A stretch of DNA of 64,000 bases from Anaeromicropila populeti (lineage in GTDB: Bacteria; Bacillota; Clostridia; Lachnospirales; Lachnospiraceae), in the NCBI RefSeq assembly GCF_900112775.1, contig NZ_FOYZ01000001.1, positions 1-64,000 on the forward strand, read 5' to 3'. The notes below the pieces were generated by a model. It was not told the DNA's origin. It worked only from the letters and a program-made list of their open reading frames with translations, and ran no database searches. Below are positions 45,081-53,981 of the stretch, piece by piece (the stretch's first letter is position 1; each line of letters opens with the position of its first letter). The position numbers and the translations under genes are program-made.

Positions 45081-45082
45081 TA

Positions 45083-45155
45083 AGCTGCTAACCGGAATCG
45101 AACCGGTGACCTCAACACTACCAATGTTGCGCACTACCGACTGTGCTATAGCAGC
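45083..45155 (-). tRNA. tRNA-Thr (anticodon GGT)
   Basis: A 73-base cloverleaf. Acceptor GCTGCTA pairs with TAGCAGC; the anticodon stem CAACA/TGTTG holds the loop TTGGTAG with anticodon GGT; the T arm has CCGGTTCGATTCCGG. CCA is not encoded. It begins 6 bases after the sigH stop. Confidence 0.95.
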
Positions 45156-45160
45156 AAATA

Positions 45161-45790
45161 TTACTTCAGTTCATCAAGAATCTGACTTAACTTACTCTTA
45201 ATCCGCTGTAATGCATTATCAACTGACTTTGGTTCCTTACCAAGCTTCCCAGCAATGTCCAAATATTTCAGCCCACCAAGGTATAACATAAGTACCTCCT
45301 GCTCAAATGCACTTAAACGTCTTCCGAGTTCATATTCTATCACACTTGTACTCTCTTTGTCAATAACCATTTCCTCTGGATTTAAATTATTTGAAAACAT
45401 AATATCCAAAAGAGAAGTATGCTCGTCTTCTTCCGAATTACCTCCAAATGCAGGTGTATATAACGAAACATATGTATTAAGAGGCATATTCTTTTTTCGG
45501 TTTGACTGCTTAATTGCCGTATACATCTGACGTGAAATACATAACTCAGCAAATGAAAAGAAACTGTTATCCTTTGTGTCATTAAAATCTCGGATAGCCT
45601 TATATAGCCCAATCATACCTTCCTGAATTAAATCATCCTTATCTCCTCCTATTAAAAAAAGCGTTGTAGCCTTTTGCCGGATTAAATACTTATACTTATC
45701 CAGAAGATAATCCATGGCACAATTGTCCTGTCCACGAATAAGCTTAATTATCTCTTCATCCTTTAGGCCCTTGTACTTCTTCTCTTGCAT
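45161..45790 (-). CDS. sigH: RNA polymerase sigma-H factor (sporulation/stationary phase)
   Basis: A 209-residue sigma-70-family protein of the SigH class. Region 2 has DDLIQEGMIGLYKAIRDF and ISRQMYTAIKQSNRKKN, and region 4 LSAFEQEVLMLYLGGLKYLDIAGKLGK with KSVDNALQRIKSKL. The order yacP-sigH downstream of rlmB is the standard one in Firmicutes. SigH directs early sporulation genes. It ends 6 bases before tRNA-Thr. Confidence 0.95.
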   Translation of the reverse strand: MQEKKYKGLKDEEIIKLIRGQDNCAMDYLLDKYKYLIRQKATTLFLIGGDKDDLIQEGMIGLYKAIRDFNDTKDNSFFSFAELCISRQMYTAIKQSNRKKNMPLNTYVSLYTPAFGGNSEEDEHTSLLDIMFSNNLNPEEMVIDKESTSVIEYELGRRLSAFEQEVLMLYLGGLKYLDIAGKLGKEPKSVDNALQRIKSKLSQILDELK

Positions 45791-45815
45791 ACAAACCTCC
45801 TTAATAGAAAGAAAA

Positions 45816-46334
45816 CTAATCCTCTTTTAACCGCATTTTCTCAAGCATAGCAGCCATTTCTGGAGAAACACTGTCAAATAAGCCATTCCTCTTCTTTGCA
45901 CACTTTTCCAAATAAGTCTGACGAATTGCTTCTTCTGACATTTCCAGCTCATTTTTTAGTTCCCGGGCTGATAAACGTGTTGCCCCTCTCCCTAAAATAA
46001 TAATCTGTTCTGTTGCATCAGAAGTGGCAACGCGAATGGAATATTTATTTCCAATCTGCTGCGTTACCATTTCAATAAACTGATCTGCTGTTTCTGCTTC
46101 CTTCGTAAATACAATATCAATATTATTATAATGCAAGATACTCCCTATATTCCCCTTAGACTTATGTCCATCAAAAACTAAAATCACTTCATTCTTTTTA
46201 AATCCCTGAAAATTGCATAACCGATCTGCCAGAGTATACCGTGCTGCTTCCATATTTTCCATTGCTAATTCATGTAATTCAGGCCATGAAAAGATAATAT
46301 TGTATCCATCCACTAATAAATATTCTTTTAACAA
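45816..46334 (-). CDS. NYN-domain endoribonuclease (YacP/Rae1)
   Basis: A 172-residue protein with the NYN (PIN-like) fold: LLVDGYNIIFSW, then VILVFDGHK and RVATSDATEQIIILGRGA, with the acidic residues of the active site. In Bacillus subtilis Rae1 cuts mRNA on stalled ribosomes. It sits two bases downstream of rlmB and 25 bases before sigH, as in many Firmicutes. Confidence 0.92.
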   Translation of the reverse strand: MLKEYLLVDGYNIIFSWPELHELAMENMEAARYTLADRLCNFQGFKKNEVILVFDGHKSKGNIGSILHYNNIDIVFTKEAETADQFIEMVTQQIGNKYSIRVATSDATEQIIILGRGATRLSARELKNELEMSEEAIRQTYLEKCAKKRNGLFDSVSPEMAAMLEKMRLKED

Positions 46335-46336
46335 GG

Positions 46337-47077
46337 CTAACTCATCCTCTGTCTTACAATTTCATACGCCAGAACTCCCATAGCAACAGAAGCATTTAAA
46401 GAATCAATATCACCTTTCATCGGTATTTTAGCCACAAAATCACAATTTTCCTTTACTAATCTGCCAACTCCTTCTCCCTCGTTTCCAATCACAATTCCGA
46501 TAGGACCTTTTAAATCCATTTTGTACATAACTTCACCAGACATATCTGCGCAGACAAACCATATTCCACGTTCCTTTAACTCTTCCATGGTTTTTACCAG
46601 ATTTGTAACCTTTACCACTGGTGTATAGTTAATGGCTCCCGCAGACGCCTTTACTACTGTAGCAGTCAAACCTGCTGCCCTTCGCTTTGGGATAATAACT
46701 CCATGAGCTCCCGCAAGATTGGCTGTACGAATAATAGCTCCCAAATTATGCGGATCTTCTATATTATCCAGCAAAACAATAAACGGCGCCTCACCCTTTT
46801 CTTCTGCAATCTTAAAAACATCTTCCAATTCACTATATTCATAAGCAGCAATATACGCCACAACTCCCTGATGCTTCCCAGTTTCTGACATCTGACTCAG
46901 ACGTTCCTTTTTCACAAAATGGATAATTGAATCCTGCTTTTTTGCTTCCCTCAAAATTGATTGAATTGGTCCATCCTGACAACCGTCCAGTATGAACAAA
47001 CGGTCAATTGTTTTTCCAGAACGAAATGCTTCTAACACTGCATTTCTTCCTTCTATTGTAAATTCTTCGTATCTCAC
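46337..47077 (-). CDS. rlmB: 23S rRNA 2'-O-methyltransferase RlmB
   Basis: A 246-residue SpoU-family (TrmH) methyltransferase. N-terminal substrate domain (EGRNAVLEAFRSGKTID), then the knotted SPOUT domain with DNIEDPHNLGAIIRTANLAG, IGIVIGNEGEGV and LNASVAMGVLAYE. Methylates a guanosine in 23S rRNA. Part of the translation-related operon running from cysE to sigH. Confidence 0.94.
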   Translation of the reverse strand: MRYEEFTIEGRNAVLEAFRSGKTIDRLFILDGCQDGPIQSILREAKKQDSIIHFVKKERLSQMSETGKHQGVVAYIAAYEYSELEDVFKIAEEKGEAPFIVLLDNIEDPHNLGAIIRTANLAGAHGVIIPKRRAAGLTATVVKASAGAINYTPVVKVTNLVKTMEELKERGIWFVCADMSGEVMYKMDLKGPIGIVIGNEGEGVGRLVKENCDFVAKIPMKGDIDSLNASVAMGVLAYEIVRQRMS

Positions 47078-47085
47078 AAATACTC

Positions 47086-47595
47086 CTATCTGCCACTTCC
47101 CGGGCCCATAAATTCATTTTCGTCCATGTATCTTTCTAATCCCAGTCTGACAAGCTCTAATACTCTGTCAAATTGTTTGTTCAAATACAAATAGCCAATC
47201 AATGCTTCTAATCCAGTTGCAATCCTATATTCAGAAATAGTCGCATTTTTTGCTGAAGTATATGATTTTGCATTTCTTCCTCTTTTATAAATAGCCAGCT
47301 CTTCCTCTGTTAACTCATTTTCAATTAAATGAAGTATTTTCATCTGAGCTGGCGCCTTAACCAAAGCTGAACACCTCTTATGAAGTCTGTTTACAGGCGC
47401 ATTCCCCTGCTCCACAACGATAGTTCTGATTATAAAATCATATACACTATCCCCTATAAATGCTAATGTTAAAGGTGAAAACTGACCAGCCTCCAGATTA
47501 TGCAAAGAAAACTTCTGTGCTATCTGTTCTACTAAATCGGCGTTTTCGGCCGCTTTCATCACATCTGCTTCCCGCTTTTTTAAGCTCTCTTCCAT
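47086..47595 (-). CDS. mrnC: mini-ribonuclease III
   Basis: A 169-residue RNase III domain protein without the double-stranded-RNA-binding domain. The catalytic motif is LAFIGDSVYDFIIRT, with later SAKNATISEYRIATGLEALIGYLYL. It trims 23S rRNA precursors. Its start overlaps the cysS stop by 16 bases, the classical cysS-mrnC-rlmB arrangement. Confidence 0.95.
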   Translation of the reverse strand: MEESLKKREADVMKAAENADLVEQIAQKFSLHNLEAGQFSPLTLAFIGDSVYDFIIRTIVVEQGNAPVNRLHKRCSALVKAPAQMKILHLIENELTEEELAIYKRGRNAKSYTSAKNATISEYRIATGLEALIGYLYLNKQFDRVLELVRLGLERYMDENEFMGPGSGR

Positions 47596-48977
47596 CTTAC
47601 CCCTTCTCTGGTATCCTCTAAAATAATTCCTTTTTGTGTCAATAAATCTCTCACTTCATCTGCTCTTTTAAAATCTTTGTTTTTACGTGCTTCCTGACGT
47701 TCTTTTATAAGATTTTCAATTTCATCATCTAACAGCTGTTCTTCCTGCTCCGTCACTATACCTAGTATATCACATAATCTTGTAATTTCATCAATAATTT
47801 TTTGAATCACACTTTTCCCATTAACACTTGTAATTTTTGTATTAGCCAGTTTCACCATTTCAAATATTACAGAAATAGCATCTGCCGTATTAAAATCATC
47901 ATCCATAGCTGCTACATATTTATTTCGCAATTCCTCAAATTCTGCTAAAACAGCACTTTCCTCTTCTGATACTAGTTTATCCTCTGCTGCCTCTATAAGA
48001 TGCTTCAAATTAAATACAGCTGTTTTAATTCGTTCCAGACTTGTTTTTGCCGATTCAACAAGTTCACGGCTAAAGTTAATTGGATTACGGTAATGTACAC
48101 TTAACATGAAAAATCTTAATACCTCAAGAGAATATTTCTCTTCAATTTCTTTTACGGTAAAAAAGTTCCCCTCAGATTTAGACATCTTTTTATTGTCAAC
48201 ATTTAAGAAAGCATTATGCAGCCAGTATTTTGAAAACTCTTTTCCATTTGCTGCCTCACTCTGGGCAATTTCATTTTCATGATGTGGAAATACCAAATCT
48301 TCTCCTCCAGCATGAATATCAATCTGATCGCCCAGATATTTTTTACTCATTACAGAACATTCAATATGCCAGCCTGGACGTCCTTCCGACCATGGGGATG
48401 GCCAAGCAGGTTCCCCCTCCTTTTTTGGTTTCCACAAAACAAAATCCATTGGATCTTCCTTTTCCTCATTGACTGCAATTCGGGCTCCTGCTTCTAAATC
48501 ATCCAAATTCCTCTTGGACAGCTTTCCATAACTTTCAAACTTTCTTGTTCGAAAATACACCGTTCCATTTTTTTCATAAGCATAACCCTTATCCATTAGT
48601 GTCTGTATCAGCTCTACCATACCTTCAATTTCTTCTGTTGCCTTTGGATGTGTTGTTGCCGTTTTAATATTTAATGCTTTCATATCCTCTTTTACAGATG
48701 CAATATAGCGTTCTGATATTTCAGTACAGGAAACGCCCTCTTCATTTGCTTTCTTAATAATCTTATCATCTACATCAGTGAAATTCGACACATAATTCAC
48801 TTCATACCCTTTGTATTCTAAATATCTGCGCACGATATCGAATACGATCATAGGTCTTGCATTCCCAATATGAATGTCATTATAAACGGTAGGACCACAA
48901 ACGTACATACGAACCTTTCCCTCTTCAATTGGCACAAATTCTTCCTTTTTCTTTGATAACGTATTATACAGCTTCAT
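47580..48977 (-). CDS. cysS: cysteinyl-tRNA synthetase
   Basis: A 465-residue class I synthetase starting at the ATG at 48977 with AGGAGG upstream; 14 further codons upstream are not needed. HIGH-type motif CGPTVYNDIHIGNARP, zinc ligands in HIECSVM and the region HAGGEDLVFPHHENE, KMSKS motif KKMSKSEGN, and the C-terminal anticodon-binding part. Charges tRNA-Cys. Transcribed with cysE behind a T-box, so both respond to cysteine supply. Confidence 0.96.
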   Translation of the reverse strand: MKLYNTLSKKKEEFVPIEEGKVRMYVCGPTVYNDIHIGNARPMIVFDIVRRYLEYKGYEVNYVSNFTDVDDKIIKKANEEGVSCTEISERYIASVKEDMKALNIKTATTHPKATEEIEGMVELIQTLMDKGYAYEKNGTVYFRTRKFESYGKLSKRNLDDLEAGARIAVNEEKEDPMDFVLWKPKKEGEPAWPSPWSEGRPGWHIECSVMSKKYLGDQIDIHAGGEDLVFPHHENEIAQSEAANGKEFSKYWLHNAFLNVDNKKMSKSEGNFFTVKEIEEKYSLEVLRFFMLSVHYRNPINFSRELVESAKTSLERIKTAVFNLKHLIEAAEDKLVSEEESAVLAEFEELRNKYVAAMDDDFNTADAISVIFEMVKLANTKITSVNGKSVIQKIIDEITRLCDILGIVTEQEEQLLDDEIENLIKERQEARKNKDFKRADEVRDLLTQKGIILEDTREGVRWKRA

Positions 48978-48994
48978 AAATGACCTCCTAAATT

Positions 48995-49669
48995 CTATTT
49001 TCCATGATTTCGCTGACACTGCTCTAATTCATTTAATAATTTCGTTAATAGCTTTTCTAATGACTGATTTTCAATTCTTAAATTTTCAATATCGTTGCTT
49101 ACAGGATCCGGAAAGTGTACTTGATCCAGCTCATCCGTTGGTATTTTTTCATTATCTCTCTTTACAACTCTCCCGGGAACTCCTACTACCGTTGAGTTAG
49201 GCGGTACTTCTGTAAGCACCACGCTGCCTGCACCAATTTTTGAATTGGCACCCACTCGAAACGAGCCTAGTATCTTGGCTCCAGCACTAATCATAACATT
49301 ATCCTCAATTGTTGGATGTCTTTTCCCATGTTCCTTTCCAGTTCCTCCAAGAGTGACACCCTGGTACATCGTTACATTATTCCCAATCTCAGCTGTTTCA
49401 CCAATGACCACTCCATGCCCATGATCAATAAATAGTCCTTTTCCTATCGTTGCCCCTGGATGAATCTCTATTCCTGTTTTTCTAGCTGTTTTCTGAGATA
49501 TCCAGCGGGCAAGAAAATAATGTTTTCTAATATATAAGAAATGCGCTACGCGATACCGCATAACTGCTTTAAAACTAGGGTATAAAAAGACTTCCCAATT
49601 TGATTTTATTGCCGGATCTCTGTCACGAATCATTTTGATTTCTTCATGAATCCATTTAAAAAGTCCCAT
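48995..49669 (-). CDS. cysE: serine O-acetyltransferase
   Basis: A 224-residue enzyme starting at the ATG at 49669 behind AGGAGTG. Left-handed beta-helix repeats with GIEIHPGATIGKGLFIDHGHGVVIGETA-type hexapeptides (cut here: IHPGATIGKG, HGHGVVIGET) and GVTLGGTGKEHGKRHPTI are those of CysE. It makes O-acetylserine, the cysteine precursor. First gene after the T-box leader. Confidence 0.94.
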   Translation of the reverse strand: MGLFKWIHEEIKMIRDRDPAIKSNWEVFLYPSFKAVMRYRVAHFLYIRKHYFLARWISQKTARKTGIEIHPGATIGKGLFIDHGHGVVIGETAEIGNNVTMYQGVTLGGTGKEHGKRHPTIEDNVMISAGAKILGSFRVGANSKIGAGSVVLTEVPPNSTVVGVPGRVVKRDNEKIPTDELDQVHFPDPVSNDIENLRIENQSLEKLLTKLLNELEQCQRNHGK

Positions 49670-49745
49670 TTTCTCACTCCTGACTAACTTTCTGCACAAC
49701 ATTCTATAGTTTGCAGGTACAATAAATCGAAAGTTCTTAGCACGC

Positions 49746-50037
49746 AAAAAAACTTCGTCTCTAACTCTAGAGGCGAAGTTTTCGCGGTTCCACTCTATTT
49801 TTCAAATGACACACTCCAATATTATACATAGTTCTATTATCACTTACAATATTGGTTCACAAACAGGTCATTAAAAATCTTATTCCTATAACGGCAGTTA
49901 CCGGATTAAACTACTATTAGTTCATCTAATCAGCTCACGGAGGCACTTCATCAGTTCTCGTATAAGGAATGCTCTCAGCTTATAACATCCCCTCTCTTTT
50001 ATCACCCAACTGATTACTCTTTCCGCTCACAGCTTTT
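49746..50037 (-). promoter_or_regulatory. T-box riboswitch, cysteine-specific, before cysE-cysS
   Basis: The leader ends with the T-box TGGAACCGCG (49792-49783) and a terminator whose stem arms are AACTTCGCCTCT and AGAGACGAAGTT (49780-49751) followed by seven T. Upstream lies a stem I domain with AAGTGCCTC, where TGC is the likely cysteine specifier codon. Uncharged tRNA-Cys would prevent termination. Confidence 0.92.
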
Positions 50038-50092
50038 AAATTATATATGTTATTCTATTCAATAATTCCCTGTTTGTCAAGTTTGTGTTTTG

Positions 50093-50614
50093 TTAAATTG
50101 CACTTTGCACCAAACGAAACATCTTCATATCCAAGTCACAAAAGTCATCCATCTTAGCTTCATATACTCTTTGTGTATAAATTGTTTTAAAAAACAATGC
50201 TCTAAATGTTTCTGTATGCTCTGAGTTTAACTCTATTAACTTAGTCAGCTCACCTCGTTCATTGACATATACCAGTCCTTTAACAAACTGGGTATAGTAG
50301 TCAGCATGATGATGCATACTTCTAAGCAACATGTTCCGAACATCTACTTTAAAATGCATCCAAATGGCATTAAAAATATTGTAATTATGTCTTAAATAAT
50401 CTCTTCGGTTATCATCGGTCACACATGTGATAAGATCAGAAAGGTACATGGCATAACTTTCATATATCATCTCACCTGCTTTTTGCAATTCATTCAAATT
50501 ATTTTCTAATAATTCTCTTGCTGCTGCAATTTCATGTACTAACCTATCTCTTTCCCTTACTATCTTCCTCTCTACTTCAATTGAATCATATACTCCTCTG
50601 CCAATTGTCTCCAC
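50093..50614 (-). CDS. conserved helical protein, unknown
   Basis: A 173-residue soluble, almost wholly helical protein without a domain I recognise (starts METIGRGVYDSIEVERKIV; central LLRSMHHHADYYTQFVKG). No signal peptide or membrane segment. It lies between the T-box leader and ispF on the same strand, separated from ispF by 54 bases. A housekeeping-like context, function unknown. Confidence 0.65.
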   Translation of the reverse strand: METIGRGVYDSIEVERKIVRERDRLVHEIAAARELLENNLNELQKAGEMIYESYAMYLSDLITCVTDDNRRDYLRHNYNIFNAIWMHFKVDVRNMLLRSMHHHADYYTQFVKGLVYVNERGELTKLIELNSEHTETFRALFFKTIYTQRVYEAKMDDFCDLDMKMFRLVQSAI

Positions 50615-50668
50615 TAAGATTCCCCCTTAAACCAACTGCACACTAAAGCTACAAATCAATGAAAGCAA

Positions 50669-51223
50669 CTAATCATTATGCTTCGAGCACCCCTTACACC
50701 CACTGCATCCTTCATTAATAACTTTCCTGGGATTATCGTATGCATAATTCATAATTTCAGTTAAAGAACAAATTGCCTGTGAAGAAATTCCTTCACCTTT
50801 CCCTGTAAAACCCAGTCCTTCCTCTGTTGTTGCTTTAATATTTATTCGTTCAATATCTATTTTAAGTACTCTTGCTATATTCTCAATCATCTGCGGAATA
50901 TATAGAGCCATTTTAGGCTTTTGTGCAATAATCGTAGCATCAATGTTCTCAATAATGTAAAATTTGTGATCCAGCATTTCTTTTACCTTCTTCAAAAGTT
51001 CCATGCTGGAAATACCTTTATACCGTTCGTCTGTATCAGGAAAATGTCTCCCAATATCTCCAAGAGCGGCTGCGCCTAATAATGAATCCATTATGGCATG
51101 TAGTAATACGTCTGCATCTGAATGACCTAGCAATCCATATTCATAAGGTATTGTTACTCCACCTATAACTAAATCCCTGTCTGCTACTAACTTATGAACA
51201 TCATAACCCATTCCTACTCTCAT
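50669..51223 (-). CDS. ispF: 2-C-methyl-D-erythritol 2,4-cyclodiphosphate synthase with a cysteine-rich tail
   Basis: A 184-residue IspF. Motifs: [28 protein letters not shown] with metal ligands, [11 protein letters not shown], and the C-terminal [15 protein letters not shown]. It forms the cyclic diphosphate of the MEP isoprenoid pathway. The usual enzyme ends near residue 160; here about 25 extra residues end in [13 protein letters not shown], three closely spaced cysteines. Start behind GGAAAGGA-like purines. Confidence 0.93.
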   Translation of the reverse strand: MRVGMGYDVHKLVADRDLVIGGVTIPYEYGLLGHSDADVLLHAIMDSLLGAAALGDIGRHFPDTDERYKGISSMELLKKVKEMLDHKFYIIENIDATIIAQKPKMALYIPQMIENIARVLKIDIERINIKATTEEGLGFTGKGEGISSQAICSLTEIMNYAYDNPRKVINEGCSGCKGCSKHND

Positions 51224-51496
51224 TTTAATTCCTTTCCAACTAGTTGTTTTAACTATGTCTATGACTTTATTATACCAAACTAAACTTATATTGTCTAATG
51301 CCTGAGACGTCCGTTTATCACGTCATATCGCACTTTTATTACATCTTAGTTTAGTCAATAGGTCCTGCTTCTCATTTTTCCTATATTTCTTCTATTACAG
51401 CACTTCGATATGTCTTATCAGTCTGTACTTTATTTAGTCATTTCATCCGACATTTCAAGTACTTTTTGCTGAATCTACACCATCTTCAAGTTTAGA

Positions 51497-51521
51497 AAAC
51501 AAAAACCCTGTTTTTTAGGGT
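51497..51521 (-). terminator. terminator of the tRNA-Val/tRNA-Met unit
   Basis: On the minus strand ACCCT and AGGGT enclose seven bases and are followed by TTTTGTTTT. It lies downstream of the tRNA pair. Confidence 0.65.
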
Positions 51522-51524
51522 GCT

Positions 51525-51570
51525 TTTTTATGTGCTAGGAAATGCGAAGCATTTTCCTAGCACATAAAAA
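51525..51570. repeat. long palindrome, about 21-bp stem
   Basis: The arms TTTTTATGTGCTAGGAAATGC and its complement (one bulged base) meet in a GAA loop. A/T flanks are part of the stem, so no true T-tract follows. May work with the terminator at 51497 or be a repetitive element. Confidence 0.75.
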
Positions 51571-51600
51571 AAAGATGTTGTAATCAATACAACATCACAG

Positions 51601-51674
51601 TAGCGGAAAAGGGATTTGAACCCCCGACACCACGGGTATGAACCGTGTGCTCTAGCCAACTGAGCTATTCCGCC
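51601..51674 (-). tRNA. tRNA-Met (anticodon CAT)
   Basis: A 74-base cloverleaf beginning GGCGGAATAGCTCAGTTGG. The anticodon stem CACGG/CCGTG holds TTCATAC with anticodon CAT. T arm GGGGGTTCAAATCCC. The G1-U72 pair and the absence of initiator G-C triplets in the anticodon stem suggest elongator tRNA-Met; a CAT tRNA modified for isoleucine cannot be excluded. Confidence 0.9.
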
Positions 51675-51718
51675 ATATACATTATTATGTCCATTTTTAA
51701 GCTTTCTATGCTTAAAAA

Positions 51719-51791
51719 TGGGACCTACAGGGCTCGAACCTGTGACCCTCTGCTTGTAAGGCAGATGCTCTCCCAGCTGAGCTAAGATCCC
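51719..51791 (-). tRNA. tRNA-Val (anticodon TAC)
   Basis: A 73-base cloverleaf. Acceptor GGGATCT pairs with AGGTCCC; anticodon stem CTGCC... holds the loop CTTACAA with anticodon TAC; T arm ACAGGTTCGAGCCCTGT. Upstream partner of tRNA-Met, 44 bases apart on the same strand. Confidence 0.95.
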
Positions 51792-51910
51792 ATTGATTAG
51801 TAACCTATGCTTAACAAAATCAATACTGAATTGCTATCACTAGGTAACTGGTGTAACTACGTTACGATAGACATTATATTCAATAAAAACTGTTTTGTCA
51901 AGCAGTTTTT

Positions 51911-53032
51911 TCAAAATTTCATAAATTCACTCAAATCATGTGCAATAATCTTCGCTCCACGTATTATATTATCAAAAACCCCCGATCGGTAGAAATTCAC
52001 TACAATCATTCCAACGGGAATACCAATAATCAGTCCTAACAGGCCAGAAAACCGATATCCTATAAACATGAATATCAAAGTAGCCAACGGGCTAAGTCCT
52101 ATGCTGTCTCCTACCATTTTGGGCTGGAGCACCTGCTTCACAACCTGACAGACTAGATATATGACCATAAGACAGATAGCTTTTACATAATTACCTGATA
52201 TTAATTCAAAAACTGCCCATGGCCATATCACCGCTCCAGTCCCAAAAAAAGGAAGGAGATCTAGTATCGCAACTACCAATGCCAATAAAAAAGAATATGG
52301 AACTCTTAATAACTCAAAGCCAACAAAAAGTATAAGCAGAATTACCAGCATAATTTTGAATTGAGCCTTAAAATATCCACCAAAAGCCCTTTTAAAATTA
52401 TCCATTATAATATCTATCTTCTCTGTAATTACCTTTGGTGTCATTTTTCGATAGACAATCATCATTTTTTCTCTTTCTGCAATAAAAAAGTATGCTGATA
52501 AAAGAGAGATTACTGCCATAAAAAGTCCATCAGCAAGATTTTTAGCAATGTTTCCAGCCGAACTAATACTTGGTACATCATTATTTGAAATAAAGTCTGT
52601 CACATATTTATTTGCATTAGACCAAAAAGAATCCATTACATTCTTCGCATTCTCTGGCATCACTTTATAAATACCATTCATTTTTTTCGAGATATCTGCC
52701 AGCTTCAGCTCCATGCTATTATAAATATCAGGCAAATCCGTCAGTAATGAAATGATTTCTCTTCCAAGCGCTGAAATACCCAAATAAATGATTCCAACAA
52801 CAATTCCCAATCCCGCTATAATTATAATGACGGAGCTATGCTTTCTCACAATCTTAACTCTCTTTTCCATCCATTTCACAATGGGATTTGCTATCATAGC
52901 AATTATCCATCCAATTACAAATGGAAGAAAAAAGCGAATAATCCGTGGAAGTACAAAAATACAAATGCATGCCACCGCTACAGCCATAACAAAATGTAAA
53001 ACAATCTTTAAATATAACGTTTTTTTACTCAA
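51911..53032 (-). CDS. AI-2E family transporter (YtvI-like)
   Basis: A 373-residue membrane protein with about eight helices. The family core is seen in FFLPFVIGWIIAMIANPIVKW and in the C-terminal block DLLPFFGTGAVIWPWAVFELISGNY with QPKMVGDSIGLSPLATLIFMFIGY and GIIGIPVG-like residues. YtvI-type members are sporulation-associated permeases of unknown substrate; others are sodium/proton antiporters. A lone gene with the tRNAs downstream. Confidence 0.87.
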   Translation of the reverse strand: MSKKTLYLKIVLHFVMAVAVACICIFVLPRIIRFFLPFVIGWIIAMIANPIVKWMEKRVKIVRKHSSVIIIIAGLGIVVGIIYLGISALGREIISLLTDLPDIYNSMELKLADISKKMNGIYKVMPENAKNVMDSFWSNANKYVTDFISNNDVPSISSAGNIAKNLADGLFMAVISLLSAYFFIAEREKMMIVYRKMTPKVITEKIDIIMDNFKRAFGGYFKAQFKIMLVILLILFVGFELLRVPYSFLLALVVAILDLLPFFGTGAVIWPWAVFELISGNYVKAICLMVIYLVCQVVKQVLQPKMVGDSIGLSPLATLIFMFIGYRFSGLLGLIIGIPVGMIVVNFYRSGVFDNIIRGAKIIAHDLSEFMKF

Positions 53033-53087
53033 GCAACCACTTCCTTTATTTCACACATAATTTCACCAATAAAGTAATAAGTTCTTT

Positions 53088-53942
53088 CTACTCTCTTCCT
53101 AAAAAAAATGAAATCACAAAGCCAATGCAAAAAGTAACAGCACTTGATAACAGAATCATTACATTAAGTTCCTTTACACCGCACTGCATAAGCACTACAA
53201 ATGGAGAGGCTGCCACAAGACCTAAAATTCCACTGTATGCTAGTGTTTCTTTCTTTTTCAGCAACAATTCAATTAATTTTGCTATAAAATAAATGCCTAA
53301 TATAACGCCTATTCCAAAAGGAATCATAATTGCAACTTTTGTAAGCAGCGTAGAAAAGTCACCACTCACCAGTGCTCTGATAATAGCGGTTATCATTTCA
53401 ATAATTGGGTTATAGTATCCTAGCAGCATCAACATCATAGAACCACTCACACCTGGAATTACCATTGTTGCAGAGGCAACTACTCCAATAAAGAACAGCT
53501 GAAGCAAACTGATAAAAGATAACGTAAGCACTGCTTCCTCTCCGTTTCCCTCACCAAGCCACTGTAAAAATATCATAAATACAAAAAACAGAAGAAAAAC
53601 AATTATATTAGTTCCTGATATGACTTTTCCTTTAAAATGACCTAAAAGCATGGGTATTCCACCTAATATTAAGCCAATAAACAGCAAAGCTGTCTGCAAT
53701 GGAAAATGATCAAACAAATACTCAATTACAAAAGACAACCCTACTATTCCCAGTACCATTCCCACTCCATATGGCAGCAAAGTAATGATACTTTTTTTTA
53801 ATTGTTTTGAAATAGTAGTGATGGCAGAAATAATTTTGTCGTAAATCCCCATAGAAACCATCATAGTTCCACCACTTACCCCTGGAATTGCATTGGCAAT
53901 TCCGATAAGAACCCCACGAAGAATATCCTTTAAAAAATTCAT
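53088..53942 (-). CDS. DUF368 membrane protein
   Basis: A 284-residue protein with about eight helices and the repeated DUF368 signature: GIANAIPGVSGGTMMVSMGIYD at the N-terminus and ATMVIPGVSGSMMLMLLGYYN in the middle. Related proteins flip undecaprenyl phosphate back across the membrane (the PopT group), which would fit a cell-wall lipid carrier role; this function is inferred from the family. Stands 40 bases from the hydE start side on the same strand. Confidence 0.9.
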   Translation of the reverse strand: MNFLKDILRGVLIGIANAIPGVSGGTMMVSMGIYDKIISAITTISKQLKKSIITLLPYGVGMVLGIVGLSFVIEYLFDHFPLQTALLFIGLILGGIPMLLGHFKGKVISGTNIIVFLLFFVFMIFLQWLGEGNGEEAVLTLSFISLLQLFFIGVVASATMVIPGVSGSMMLMLLGYYNPIIEMITAIIRALVSGDFSTLLTKVAIMIPFGIGVILGIYFIAKLIELLLKKKETLAYSGILGLVAASPFVVLMQCGVKELNVMILLSSAVTFCIGFVISFFLGRE

Positions 53943-53981
53943 TTATACCCAATCCTTCCCTTTTTTCTAAAATCACAAAAT

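Larger units (their letters stand above)
44671..45082. other. 412-bp region between the binding protein and tRNA-Thr
   Basis: Holds a possible 39-codon gene on the plus strand (44853-44972) and the tRNA terminator at 45044-45080. The rest is A/T-rich and should include the promoter of the binding-protein gene. No other feature is seen. Confidence 0.5.
51224..51600. other. 377-bp gene-free region with two hairpins
   Basis: Between ispF and the tRNA pair. Contains the tRNA terminator (51497-51521) and a long palindrome (51525-51570). The remaining 51224-51490 has no gene or clear signal other than presumably the ispF promoter. Confidence 0.6.

Noticed and set aside
51601-51791. tRNA genes as an integration site for a mobile element
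   Set aside because: No duplicated tRNA 3' end or integrase gene is nearby; flanking genes are ordinary chromosomal ones.
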